Shown here in pieces: positions 8,605 to 17,900 of a stretch of DNA of 64,000 bases (within the stretch, counting starts at the first letter, position 1; the number at the start of each line of letters is the position of its first letter). The notes under the pieces are model-generated. The model did no database searches. It worked only from the letters and a program-made list of their open reading frames with translations, and was not told where the DNA came from. The position numbers were made by a program, and so were the translations under genes. This DNA comes from Rhizobium sp. BK251 (GTDB lineage Bacteria > Pseudomonadota > Alphaproteobacteria > Rhizobiales > Rhizobiaceae). Location of the stretch: NCBI RefSeq assembly GCF_004345245.1, contig NZ_SLUQ01000006.1:248001-312000 (forward strand). The letters run 5' to 3'.

Positions 8605-8615
8605 TTGTACGACAA
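8605..8615. promoter_or_regulatory. GntR/FadR-type operator in front of the sugar importer
   Basis: The sequence TTGTACGACAA is a perfect inverted repeat (TTGT-N3-ACAA) and matches the TNGTNNNACNA pattern known for FadR-subfamily GntR regulators. It lies 89 bp upstream of the binding-protein start and also between that operon and the divergent GMC oxidoreductase gene. A related 11-mer occurs at 3171-3181. Confidence 0.55.
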
Positions 8616-8734
8616 CCCCTAAACACGATAACCGTACTCTTTCTCTTGACGCTCCCCCGGAGAGTTGAGATTGTGCGGCCAGGATGCGCCGAAAGCGGCG
8701 TGGAGGAGCGTGGAAAACCGGCATGGGAGGAGAA

Positions 8735-10336
8735 ATGCCCGACTATATCATCGTCGGCGGCGGTTCGGCGGGATGCGTGCTCGCCGCACGGTTGAGCGAA
8801 GACCAGGATGTCACGGTTGCGTTGATCGAGGCGGGTCCGCCAGACAGAAACATGTTCATCCACATGCCGGCCGGCTTCTCCAGAATGACCGCGGGACCGC
8901 TGATCTGGGGCTACGAGACGGCGCCCGGCCGCGAGATCGGCGGGCGCCGGATGGTCTATCCGCAGGCTCGCGTACTCGGTGGCGGCAGTTCCATCAATGC
9001 GCAGGTCTTCACCCGCGGCTGCCCGGCGGATTACGACGGCTGGGAAGCCGAGGAAGGCTGCACCGGCTGGTCCTACGCCGATGTCCTTCCCTATTTCCGG
9101 CGTTCCGAAGGCAACGATACCTTCGGCGGCGAGCATCATGGCACCGAAGGCCCCCTCGGTGTCAGCTTCCAGACGCCGCATCCGCTAACACGCGCCTTCG
9201 TGCGTGCCGCGCAGGAGGCGGGGCTTCCCTACAATGCCGATTTCAACGCCGGCCGGCAGGAGGGCTGCGGCTACTACCAGACGACGACCCGCGAAGGCCG
9301 CCGCTCGAGCGCCGCCGTCGGCTATCTGAGGCCTGCGCTCGGCCGCGCCAATCTCAAGGTCACCACGGGCGTCCTCGTCAAGCGCATCGTCGTCAAGGGC
9401 GGCCGCGCCATCGGCGTCGAGATCGTCGAGAACGGCCGCACCACGCTCGTCCATGCCGACAGGGAAGTGATCGTCACGGCCGGCGCCATCGGCTCGCCGA
9501 AGCTCCTGATGCTTTCAGGCATTGGTCCTGCCGCCCATCTGAAGGAGACCGGCATCGAGGTCGCCCACGATGCCCCAGAAGTCGGCCGGAACCTGCAGGA
9601 CCATATGGACGTCGACGTGCTCGCCGAGCTCTCCGGCCCGCATGGCATCGACCGCTACAAGAAAAGGCGCTGGCAGCTCGCCGCCGGCCTCGAATACCTG
9701 CTCTTCGGCAAAGGACCGGCGGCTTCCAACCTCGTCGAGGCCGGCGGCTTCTGGTGGGGCGACCGCGCAGAGAAGACACCGGACATCCAGTTCCATTTCC
9801 TGCCGGGCGCCGGCGTCGAGGAAGGTATCGGCACGGTTCCGGGCGGCAATGGCTGTACGCTCAACTCCTACCATGTCCGGCCGCGGTCGCGCGGGAGCGT
9901 TACGCTGAAATCAGCCGACCCTCGCGACGCGCCGGTCATCGATCCGAACGCGTTTTCGGAACCCTATGATCTCGACCGCGCCGTCGACGGTATCATGATC
10001 AGCCGCGAGATTCTCGCCCAGCCTGCCTTCCGCTCCCTCATCCGCAGCGAGTATCTGCCCGGCGATCGCGTCAAGAACCGGGCCGACGCGCTGGATTTCG
10101 CCCGCCAGTACGGCCGCTCCGCCTACCATCCGGTCGGCACCTGCCGGATGGGCGGCAGCGCGCAAGCCGTCGTCGATCCGCAATTGCGGCTGAACGGCAT
10201 CGAGGCGCTACGCGTCTGCGACAGTTCCGTCATGCCGCGCCTCATCTCCTCAAATACCAATGCCGCGACGATCATGATTGCCGAAAAGGCAGCGGACCTT
10301 ATTCGCGAAGCGGGGAAGACAACGCCGCCATCCTGA
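8735..10336 (+). CDS. GMC-family FAD oxidoreductase (choline/alcohol dehydrogenase type)
   Basis: This 533-residue flavoprotein has an N-terminal dinucleotide-binding motif YIIVGGGSAGCVLAARLSED. GMC signature 1 is ARVLGGGSSINAQVFTRG (about residue 80), and signature 2 is GAIGSPKLLMLSGIGP (about residue 250). The C-terminal catalytic region has HPVGTCRMGG and SNTNAATIMIAEKAADLI, containing the active-site His and Asn. Start 8735 is preceded by GGGAGGAG; in-frame ATG 8684 has no comparable site. The family oxidises primary alcohols or polyols to aldehydes. It faces away from the sugar importer and is followed by a glycerate kinase gene, so it may act on an alcohol intermediate of the same pathway. 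Confidence 0.88.
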   Translation: MPDYIIVGGGSAGCVLAARLSEDQDVTVALIEAGPPDRNMFIHMPAGFSRMTAGPLIWGYETAPGREIGGRRMVYPQARVLGGGSSINAQVFTRGCPADYDGWEAEEGCTGWSYADVLPYFRRSEGNDTFGGEHHGTEGPLGVSFQTPHPLTRAFVRAAQEAGLPYNADFNAGRQEGCGYYQTTTREGRRSSAAVGYLRPALGRANLKVTTGVLVKRIVVKGGRAIGVEIVENGRTTLVHADREVIVTAGAIGSPKLLMLSGIGPAAHLKETGIEVAHDAPEVGRNLQDHMDVDVLAELSGPHGIDRYKKRRWQLAAGLEYLLFGKGPAASNLVEAGGFWWGDRAEKTPDIQFHFLPGAGVEEGIGTVPGGNGCTLNSYHVRPRSRGSVTLKSADPRDAPVIDPNAFSEPYDLDRAVDGIMISREILAQPAFRSLIRSEYLPGDRVKNRADALDFARQYGRSAYHPVGTCRMGGSAQAVVDPQLRLNGIEALRVCDSSVMPRLISSNTNAATIMIAEKAADLIREAGKTTPPS

Positions 10337-10388
10337 GCTATCGAATAGAGCAAGCCCGCCCGCCATCCTGTCGACGAGTGAACCTTTC

Positions 10389-11654
10389 ATGACCGTTTCC
10401 GATCCGCGTGCCTTCCTGAAGACCCTATTTTCCGCCGCCGTGACCGCCGCCGATCCGGTCCATGCCATGCGAAGGCTCCTGACGGAAAGGCCGAAGGGCC
10501 GCACCATCGTCATCGGCGCCGGCAAGGGCTCGGCACAGATGGCCGCGGCACTGGAAAGCTTCTGGGACGGCCCGCTCGAAGGGCTCATCGTCACCCGCTA
10601 CGGCTTCGGCATGCCCTGCAAGCATATCGAGATCATCGAGGCCTCTCATCCAGTGCCCGACGCCGCCGGGCTGGCGGCGGCCGAACGCCTGCTGAAACGG
10701 GTCGAGAGACTTTCTCCCGATGACCTGGTGATCGCGCTGATTTCCGGCGGCGGCTCGGCACTCCTGCCCTCCCCCCCGCCGGGTCTGACACTCGAGGACG
10801 AGATCGCGCTCAACAAGGCCTTGCTTGCCTCCGGCGCCCCGATCTCTGCGATGAACACCATCCGCAAGCACGTTTCGCGCATCAAGGGCGGCAGGCTTGC
10901 GGCCGCTGCGGCTCCCGCCCGTGTCATCAGCCTCATCGTATCGGACGTGCCCGGCGACAATCCGGCTTTCGTCGCCTCCGGCCCGACGGTTCCGGATGGA
11001 AGCTCTCCAGCCGATGCGCTTGCCGCCATCCGGCGCTACGGCATCCCGGTTGCTCCTCACCTGCTTGCCCATATCGAGAGCGAGGCATCGCGCGCGCCGA
11101 ATCCGGCCGATGCCGCCTTTTCGCGCAACAGTGTCCATATCGTCGCCTCCGCCGCGCTGTCCCTGGAGGCCGCTGCCTTTGCCGCAAGGGCGGCGGGTGT
11201 CGAGGCCGTGATACTCTCGGACGCGATCGAGGGCGAGGCGCGCGAGCAGGCCCACATGCATGCGGCGATCGCCAGGGAAGTGCTGATGCGTAATCGGCCG
11301 TTTACGAAGCCCGTCGTACTGCTTTCCGGCGGCGAGACCACCGTGACCGTGAAGGGCAAGGGCAAGGGTGGGCGCAATTCGGAATTCCAGCTCTCGCTCG
11401 CCATGGATCTCGACGGCTGGGAGGGTATCGACGCGCTCGCCGCCGATACGGACGGCGTCGATGGCAGCGAAGACAATGCGGGTGCATTCGTCGACGGCGG
11501 CACGATCGCCCGCATGCGTGCCGCGGGGCTTGTTCCGGCCGACTACCTCTCCAATAACGACGCCTGGTCGGCCTTCAACGTGGAGGGCGGCCTCTTCGTC
11601 ACTGGTCCGACCGGAACCAATGTCAACGATTTCCGCGCCATCCTGATCCGCTGA
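10389..11654 (+). CDS. Glycerate 2-kinase (GckA/TtuD, DUF4147-MOFRL family)
   Basis: This 421-residue protein matches the family length. The N-terminal DUF4147 part contains GRTIVIGAGKGSAQMAAAL, EASHPVPDAAGLAAAERLL and LISGGGSALLPSP. The MOFRL part contains VVLLSGGETTVTVKGKGKGG, NSEFQLSLA and ADTDGVDGSEDNAGAFVDG. Members were often annotated as hydroxypyruvate reductase but phosphorylate D-glycerate to 2-phosphoglycerate. Start ATG 10389 was chosen because the preceding in-frame stretch overlaps the GMC gene in another frame. It lies 52 bp after the GMC gene and is probably cotranscribed. It links the catabolic region to lower glycolysis. Confidence 0.87.
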   Translation: MTVSDPRAFLKTLFSAAVTAADPVHAMRRLLTERPKGRTIVIGAGKGSAQMAAALESFWDGPLEGLIVTRYGFGMPCKHIEIIEASHPVPDAAGLAAAERLLKRVERLSPDDLVIALISGGGSALLPSPPPGLTLEDEIALNKALLASGAPISAMNTIRKHVSRIKGGRLAAAAAPARVISLIVSDVPGDNPAFVASGPTVPDGSSPADALAAIRRYGIPVAPHLLAHIESEASRAPNPADAAFSRNSVHIVASAALSLEAAAFAARAAGVEAVILSDAIEGEAREQAHMHAAIAREVLMRNRPFTKPVVLLSGGETTVTVKGKGKGGRNSEFQLSLAMDLDGWEGIDALAADTDGVDGSEDNAGAFVDGGTIARMRAAGLVPADYLSNNDAWSAFNVEGGLFVTGPTGTNVNDFRAILIR

Positions 11655-11662
11655 TCCCGCAA

Positions 11663-12880
11663 TCACTTCGGCATCTGTTCCAGAGCGTTCAACATCGGGG
11701 CGAGCGAGAAGCGACCTTCCTCAGCCTTGCGTGTCAAATCCCTCAGATAGCCGCCCGGTGAGCGGATATCGGCTGCGCGCTGCAAGATGGCCGCGACCGT
11801 GACTGCGGCGCCGATATCCCCCATGGCAGCGCACGCCCTTTCCCAGGCATCCGGTGATATGCCGAGCATCGAGCGCACCAGTCCCGCCGTCTCAATCGCC
11901 TCCCGCCACGTTCGAATGCCACCGCGCGCATAGCCCGCCAGATCTGGGCAGAGCTTCAGGAACCGCTCCAGCGTCACACCCGCCGCCTTCAGCTCCGATG
12001 CTTTCTGCCGCGGCGAGGCCGGTGGCTCTGCCTTATTATGTTCTGTGCCGTTTATTTCAAAAGACTGGTCTGTGTTTGAATTCTGAATATGGCGCTCATT
12101 ATCAGAGTCATTGGCGCTCATTTCCTGCTCAGTCATTGAATTGAGGTAGGCATTCTCGGTCTCGGCGCGCAGACGCAGCAGGCCATCCCGGCGGACTTCC
12201 AGCGCCTCGACCGTCGCATTCCGCTTCACAGTCCCCGAGAGTTCCGCCAGGCGGAACGCAATGTCCGTCCAGTCGCCGGCACGGTGTTCGGCAAACGCCG
12301 CCTCTATAAGCTTGGAAATATCGCGTAGATGGAGCGTAATCTCGGCCCTCAGACGCGACACCGCCTTGGCTCTTGCGCGGGCCGCCTCAGCGTGAGCATG
12401 GATCGCGGCGCTCGCAAGCGCCAGCGGCGCGAGGTCGAAGCCGAAGGCATCCTCCACTGCGCCCTGCCCGTCACGGCGGCAGAAGCGCTTGCCGTTCGGG
12501 CTGTCGCGGCGAAAGATCAGTCCCGTCTCCACGAGAAGCGCGATGTGACGGCGCAGCGTCGCCGGAGACATGCCACGGGCCCTGATCGACAGTTCCACAT
12601 TGGAGGGAAAGACGACGATCGGCGCACGGCCGTCGAGCTCCCGGTCACTGTGGAAGCTCGCCAGTGCCTCCAGCACGGCGAGCGTGCGGTCGGAAAGGCC
12701 GTAGGCCTCGCGCGCTTCCGTGAGCGCCCTGAGCAGCTGCCACTTGTCGGCCGCCCCCTGGTCGTTGCCGCCCTTGCCCTCCTTGAGGGCCTGCTGTCGG
12801 CGGGCGACCTCCGTTTGGTGCATGAAAATGTCCGCACGCATCCGTGCGCCGCCGAAAGGCGTCGTTGCAAGCCGTTCCAT
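11663..12880 (-). CDS. repC: Plasmid replication initiator RepC
   Basis: This 405-residue protein has the standard RepC length and opening (MERLATTPFGG). The N-terminal part contains DKWQLLRALTEAREAYGLSD, a replication-initiator helix-turn-helix around ELSIRARGMSPATLRRHIALLVETGLI, and FRRDSPNGKRFCRRD. It ends with the conserved C-terminal block SPGGYLRDLTRKAEEGRFSLAPMLNALEQM. RepC is the initiator of repABC replicons and usually carries the origin within its own coding sequence. Start 12880 is favoured over 12931 because of the family N-terminus and a GGGGAC site. It is downstream of repA on the same strand, but there is no repB between them. A ctRNA-like element lies in the leader. Confidence 0.93.
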   Translation of the reverse strand: MERLATTPFGGARMRADIFMHQTEVARRQQALKEGKGGNDQGAADKWQLLRALTEAREAYGLSDRTLAVLEALASFHSDRELDGRAPIVVFPSNVELSIRARGMSPATLRRHIALLVETGLIFRRDSPNGKRFCRRDGQGAVEDAFGFDLAPLALASAAIHAHAEAARARAKAVSRLRAEITLHLRDISKLIEAAFAEHRAGDWTDIAFRLAELSGTVKRNATVEALEVRRDGLLRLRAETENAYLNSMTEQEMSANDSDNERHIQNSNTDQSFEINGTEHNKAEPPASPRQKASELKAAGVTLERFLKLCPDLAGYARGGIRTWREAIETAGLVRSMLGISPDAWERACAAMGDIGAAVTVAAILQRAADIRSPGGYLRDLTRKAEEGRFSLAPMLNALEQMPK

Positions 12881-13234
12881 TGCTGCCGTCCCCTGTAAAC
12901 AGAGGCAAGAAGCCCGCTCCACGGCCATCATTGGGCAAAGCTCATTCGTTCCCTGGCCACCAATTCAGGCGAAGCAAGGGTAGAATTTCATGACGATTTC
13001 AGCGGGCGGGACGTTTCCGACGCAACAAATCCACAGCCGGAAACGACATTGCGCCGCCGACGCTTGACTTTGACCTTCGGAAGTGATTCTCTCGAATTGC
13101 TACATAGAAGAGGGCTTCCGGAATGGTGACGTTTTGGGGGCCTTTTTTCTTGCTCTCGCGTTTCCTTTCCTGATCGCTATTCAGTCTGCACTTTTCCGTC
13201 CCGGCAAATTGCCTCGACGGCGGATGTCGTCGCT
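12881..13234. other. repA-repC intergenic region lacking repB
   Basis: The 354 bp between the repA stop and the repC start hold the ctRNA but no open frame resembling RepB/ParB. A repB gene needs about 1 kb here in ordinary repABC operons. No parS-like 16-mer (GTT-N4-GC-N4-AAC pattern) was noticed. The AT-rich part around 12970-13030 belongs to the repC leader. Confidence 0.7.
13098..13148 (+). ncRNA. Counter-transcribed RNA of the rep locus (antisense to the repC leader)
   Basis: The plus strand, opposite to repA/repC, carries a promoter-like TTGACT at 13064-13069. About 45 bp on there is a hairpin, GGCTTCC (13113-13119) with GGGGGCC (13136-13142, two G-U pairs), followed directly by six T residues (13143-13148). 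A transcript starting near 13098 would be about 50 nt, the size of the known repABC ctRNAs, which sit just upstream of repC and inhibit its expression. The start position is estimated; the hairpin-plus-T-run is directly visible. Confidence 0.7.
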
Positions 13235-14491
13235 CTATCGTCCCCAGGCCGAATGGATGAGGCTCGTGATCTCGCCATTGACGGCATTCAGGGATTCCAG
13301 CGCCCGGTCATAGGTGGCACGTGTGAAATTCTCCCGGCCGATCTCGTAAAGCGTCTGCTTGGTAAGGCCCGCATCGGAGATCGCCGTGGATTTCACCATG
13401 GCGGAGGTCAGTACCCGGTCGCCGAAGAGCGAGCGCATGAAGCCCACGATCTGCGCCTGTGGCCCATCGTTCGGTTCGAAGCGGGTGACAAGGTAGCGCA
13501 GGAAATCGAAATTGAGCTCGCCGCCTGCCTCACGCACCACGCCAAGGAGATCCGAGGTCATGAACAGGAACTGGTTCATCGAGGCGACATCCAGCATTTG
13601 CGGATGCACGGTGACGATGACGGAAGTCGAGGCGCAGAGTGCCGACAGCGTCAGGTAGCCAAGCTGCGGCGGGCAGTCGATGACGACAACGTCGTAGTCG
13701 TCGGCGACGCTTGCAAGCGCACGTTCGACGCGGGCAAAGAAAAGCGGGCCGGCGTCGCCGCCATTGTGTCGGTCGGCGAGCGCGCGCGGCGTGGTGTGCT
13801 CGAATTCCTGCAGTTCCAGATTGCCGGGAACGAGGTCGAGCCCATCGAAATAGGTCTTGCGGATGACCGAGCTCAGTGGCCGCACCTCGTTGTCGTAGCG
13901 GATTGCTCCATAGAGCGTGTCGTTCGCGGTGAGGTCGAGTTCCGGCTGATAGCCGAAGAGGGCGGAGAGCGAGGCCTGCGGATCGAGATCCACCGCGAGC
14001 ACCCGATGACCGGTGAGCGCCAGATACTGCGCCAGATGCACAGCCGAGGTGGTCTTGCCCGAACCACCTTTGAAGTTGGTGATGGCGATCACTTGCAGGT
14101 GTTCGCCCTTCGCCGGGTCCCGCCAGGCGCGATAGCTGCGGGCGCGGGCGGCATTGCCCTTCGCACGGGCCTGCTCGGCCAGATGGGCCCGCAGCGCGTT
14201 GATATCCGTCAGCGAATAGTGGCGTCGCCCGCCCGCTCCAACCTCGGGCTGCGGCCCCTCGCCCGCAATCGACAGCTGACGCAAGTAACCGTCGGAGACG
14301 CCGACGAGCTTCGCCGCCTCGCCCGAGGTGAAGCCGCGCAAAGTCTTGCGCGCCGCCGGCGGGAAAAGCCGCTCGCGCATCGATTTCAACTGCTCGGACA
14401 GAGCCTGCGCATCGGCCGCAATCGCCTCGTCGGCCGGCAGGCTTCTCGCACTGCCTTCCATCGCCGCTGCTGTCTCCGGCATCAACGCCAT
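13235..14491 (-). CDS. repA: Plasmid partition protein RepA (ParA-type ATPase)
   Basis: This 418-residue ParA-family protein has a DNA-binding N-terminus (about residues 45-110: GFTSGEAAKLVGVSDGYLRQ, then RRHYSLTDINALRAHL). The deviant Walker A is NFKGGSGKTTSAVHLAQYL (about residue 142), followed by VLAVDLDPQASLS and the Walker B-like VVIDCPPQLGYLTLSAL. It ends in ITSLIHSAWGR, the usual end of rhizobial RepA. The start has GAAGAGGGAATGAA in front. In repABC systems RepA segregates the replicon with RepB and represses the operon. Here no repB follows, so it may work without its partner, use a RepB encoded elsewhere, or serve only in regulation. Confidence 0.93.
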   Translation of the reverse strand: MALMPETAAAMEGSARSLPADEAIAADAQALSEQLKSMRERLFPPAARKTLRGFTSGEAAKLVGVSDGYLRQLSIAGEGPQPEVGAGGRRHYSLTDINALRAHLAEQARAKGNAARARSYRAWRDPAKGEHLQVIAITNFKGGSGKTTSAVHLAQYLALTGHRVLAVDLDPQASLSALFGYQPELDLTANDTLYGAIRYDNEVRPLSSVIRKTYFDGLDLVPGNLELQEFEHTTPRALADRHNGGDAGPLFFARVERALASVADDYDVVVIDCPPQLGYLTLSALCASTSVIVTVHPQMLDVASMNQFLFMTSDLLGVVREAGGELNFDFLRYLVTRFEPNDGPQAQIVGFMRSLFGDRVLTSAMVKSTAISDAGLTKQTLYEIGRENFTRATYDRALESLNAVNGEITSLIHSAWGR

Positions 14492-14560
14492 TTCATTCCC
14501 TCTTCAATCGTCCGTTTCCCCTCTGGATGGCCGCTTGCCCGGACCTCGAGCCTGACCAAA

Positions 14561-14598
14561 GAGAATCGCCAACTGGCGCGCAGTGTTTCGCGATTCTC
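14561..14598. promoter_or_regulatory. Inverted repeat in the repA leader (candidate RepA operator)
   Basis: A perfect 9-bp inverted repeat, GAGAATCGC (14561-14569) and GCGATTCTC (14590-14598), flanks 20 bp about 70 bp upstream of the repA start. In repABC replicons a large palindrome downstream of the operon promoter is the RepA/RepB repression site, and this is the natural candidate here. Confidence 0.5.
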
Positions 14599-14603
14599 GC
14601 TCC

Positions 14604-14615
14604 GCGTAAATACGC
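14604..14615. promoter_or_regulatory. 12-bp palindrome upstream of repA
   Basis: GCGTAAATACGC has perfect 5-bp arms about a 2-bp centre and lies just beside the larger inverted repeat at 14561-14598. It could be part of the rep operator or a centromere-like site. It does not match the classical parS consensus of repABC plasmids. Confidence 0.3.
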
Positions 14616-14619
14616 CGGC

Positions 14620-14927
14620 GCGGAACTCTTACAGTGCAGCCCGTCAGTTACGCCGATTGAGGCTATCTGCGACGACTAGCGTATTAGCTGAATAGTTGAC
14701 TGACAAACGGGACGCCGTGGGTGGCGACGTGATAGCCCTGCCAGGGAGGCAGCGTCAACGATCCCGGATCGAGGAGATCGTTCCTGCTCTCTGCATCCCC
14801 TCGATGCTGCTTCGGATAAGCAGACGCCTGCAGCTAAGTGGCTCACGGCGCGCAAGCGTCGTGAGAACTGTTGACGACAAATCATCGACGATTTATCGAT
14901 ATTTTATACAAACATCGGAGTGCGGCG
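14620..14927. other. Divergent promoter region between repA and the hydantoinase gene
   Basis: About 310 bp without a gene. It should hold the repA promoter (a weak TTGTCA with TACGCT, 17-bp spacing, reads toward repA near 14678-14706). It also holds a 7-bp inverted repeat, AACGATC / GATCGTT (14757-14782). A TTGACG at 14871-14876 followed by an AT-rich stretch to about 14912 is the likely hydantoinase promoter, with the ribosome site GGAG at 14917-14920. The regulator is unknown. Confidence 0.4.
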
Positions 14928-17900
14928 ATGCGAAACGACAATAGCGGACGTTGGGATTTCTGGATCGACCGAGGCGGCACCTTCACCGATATCGTGGCGC
15001 GTGATCCGCAAGGCCAGCTGCGTGCGAAGAAGGTGCTTTCCGAAAACGCGTCCGCCTATCGCGATGCAGCCGTTCACGGTATCCGCCTTCATCTCGGCCT
15101 TTCCTGGGACGAGCCCATCCCCGCCGGGCTGATCGGCGAGGTGCGCATGGGCACGACGGTTGCGACCAACGCGCTTCTCGAGCGCAAGGGGGAACCGCTG
15201 GCGCTCGTCACGACGCGAGGATTTCGCGACGCGCTGCGCATCGGTTATCAGGAACGCAAGAAGATCTTCGCGACCGAAATCGTCAAGCCCGAAGCGCTCT
15301 TTCGCGAGGTCGTGGAGATCGACGAGCGGATCCTGGCCGACGGCACGATCGAGCGCCCTCTCCGCGAGGCTGAAGCGCGCAATGCGCTCGAGGAATTGCG
15401 GGCGAAAGGCTATCGCGCCGTCGCGATCGCCTTCATGCATTCATACCGGTTTCCGGACCACGAGGCCGCGGTTGCCCGTATCGCCCGAGAGATGGGCTTC
15501 GAACAGGTTTCCGTAAGCCACGAGGTCTCGCCGCTGATCAAGCTCGTCGGGCGCGGCGATACCACCGTCGTCGACGCCTATCTCTCCCCGGTTCTCGGGC
15601 GCTATGTCGAACAGGTGTCGCGCGAGCTTGATGTTGCCCGCACTGGCGCTCGCGTCATGTTCATGATGTCCTCCGGCGGATTGACCGCGGCCGACATGTT
15701 CCAGGGCAAGGACGCGATCCTGTCGGGTCCCGCAGGCGGCGTCGTCGGGCTCGCGAAGACCGGAGAGCAGGCCGGCTTCGACCGTGTCATCGGCTTTGAC
15801 ATGGGCGGCACCTCGACGGACGTTGCCCATTTCGACGGTGAATACGAACGTGCCTTCGAGACCGAGGTGGCCGGCGTGCGCGTTCGTGCGCCGATGATGC
15901 TGATCCATACGGTCGCAGCCGGCGGCGGCTCGATCCTGCATTTTGACGGCGAGCGCTTCCGCGTCGGGCCGGACTCGGCCGGTGCCAATCCCGGCCCCGC
16001 CTGCTACCGCAACGGCGGGCCTCTGGCGGTGACGGATGCCAATGTGATGACCGGCAAGCTGCTGCCGGAATTCTTCCCCGCGATTTTCGGGCCGAACCAA
16101 GACCAGCCGCTGGACGTCGAAACCGTGCGCGAAAAATTCGCCGTGCTGGCCGCAGAGATCGGCGACGGCCGCAGCCCGGAGGAGGTGGCGGACGGCTTCA
16201 TCCGCATCGCTGTCGCCAACATGGTGGAGGCAATCAAGAAGATTTCCGTCCAGCGCGGTTACGACGTGACGCGTTACGCGCTGAACTGCTTCGGCGGCGC
16301 CGGCGGCCAACACGCCTGCCTCGTTGCCGATGCGCTCGGCATGAAGAATATCCTGATCCACCCGATGTCAGGACTCCTCTCCGCCTATGGCATGGGACTT
16401 GCCGATATCCGTGCCACGCGGCAGAAGGCGCTGGGCGTCACGCTCGACGAGGCGGCACCGGCGGCGATCGCAGATCTCGGCAAGGAACTGCAGGGCGATT
16501 GCCTTTCGGAGCTTCTGGCACAAGGGGTAGCGGCGGAGGCGATCCGCACCGTCGTGCGCGCCCATATCCGCTATGCGGGAACGGACACCGTGCTCGCCGT
16601 CGAGACCCTCTTCCCCAGCCTTGACGACGCATTGCGGCTGCGGAGCGACTTCGAGACCGTGCATAAACGGCGCTTCGGCTTCGTTGCCGAGGACAAGCCG
16701 CTGGTCGTGGAAGCCGTCGAGGTGGAGACGATCGGCGGCGCGGCCGCTGAGATCAACTTCGATATGGGAGCAACGGCCGAAGGCGAGGCGCCGGCGGCAC
16801 GGCGCGAGCGCTTCCACTCGCAAGGTGAGACACATGACGCTGCGGTAGTTCGACGCGAGGCAATTGCGCCAGGCCACAGGGTGACGGGACCGGCGATCAT
16901 CATCGAGCCGAACCAGACCATCGTCGTCGAGGATGGCTGGCAGGCAAGGCTGACGGGCAAGGATCATATCGTTCTGAGCCGTATCAGGGCGCTGCCCGAG
17001 CGCACGGCGATCGGCACCAAGGCCGATCCCGTGATGCTGGAGATCTTCAACAACCTCTTCATGTCGATTGCCGAGCAGATGGGCGTCACGCTGCAGAACA
17101 CGGCATATTCGGTCAACATCAAGGAGCGCCTCGACTTCTCCTGCGCCGTCTTCGATGCCGAGGGCAATCTCGTGGCCAACGCGCCGCATATGCCGGTGCA
17201 TCTCGGCTCCATGGACGCCTCTGTCGCGACGGCCATTCGGGAGAATCCGATCATTCATCCCGGCGATGTCTTCCTGATCAACGCCCCGTACAACGGCGGC
17301 ACCCACCTCCCGGACCTCACCGTCTGTACTCCAGTATTTGACGCGCATGGAAAGCGCATCCGCTTCTGGGTCGCAAGCCGTGGCCATCACGCCGATATCG
17401 GCGGCATCTCGCCAGGCTCGATGTCGCCACTTGCGACCCATATCGAGGAGGAAGGCGTCTATATCGATAATTTCAAGCTGCTCGACCGCGGTCGCTTTCG
17501 CGAGGCGGAACTGGCAGCGCTGCTCACCGGTGCGCGCTATCCCGTGCGCACGCTTGCCCAGAACGTCAACGACCTGAAGGCGCAGGTTGCCGCGAACGAG
17601 AAGGGCGTTGCAGAAGTCAAGAAGATGATCGCGCTCTTCGGCGAGGACGTCGTCGACGCCTATATGGGCCATGTGCAGGACAACGCCGCCGAAAGCGTGC
17701 GGCGCGTGCTCGACCGCTTGCCCGACGGCGAGTTCTCCTACGAGATGGACCAGGGCTGCCGGATCGTGGTGAAGATCACGATCGACAAGGAAAAGCGCGA
17801 GGCAACGGTCGATTTTACCGGTACCTCACCCCAGCGCGGCGACAATTTCAACGCGCCGCGCCCGGTCACGCGGGCTGCGGTGCTCTATGTCTTCCGCGTG

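Noticed and set aside
13083-13313. A 76-codon plus-strand frame between repC and repA
   Set aside because: It begins inside the ctRNA and ends inside repA on the opposite strand; considered as a possible repB remnant but there is no RepB similarity.
14492-14927. Classical repABC parS sites near repA
   Set aside because: No 16-mer of the GTT-N4-GC-N4-AAC type was found; the palindromes present do not match it.
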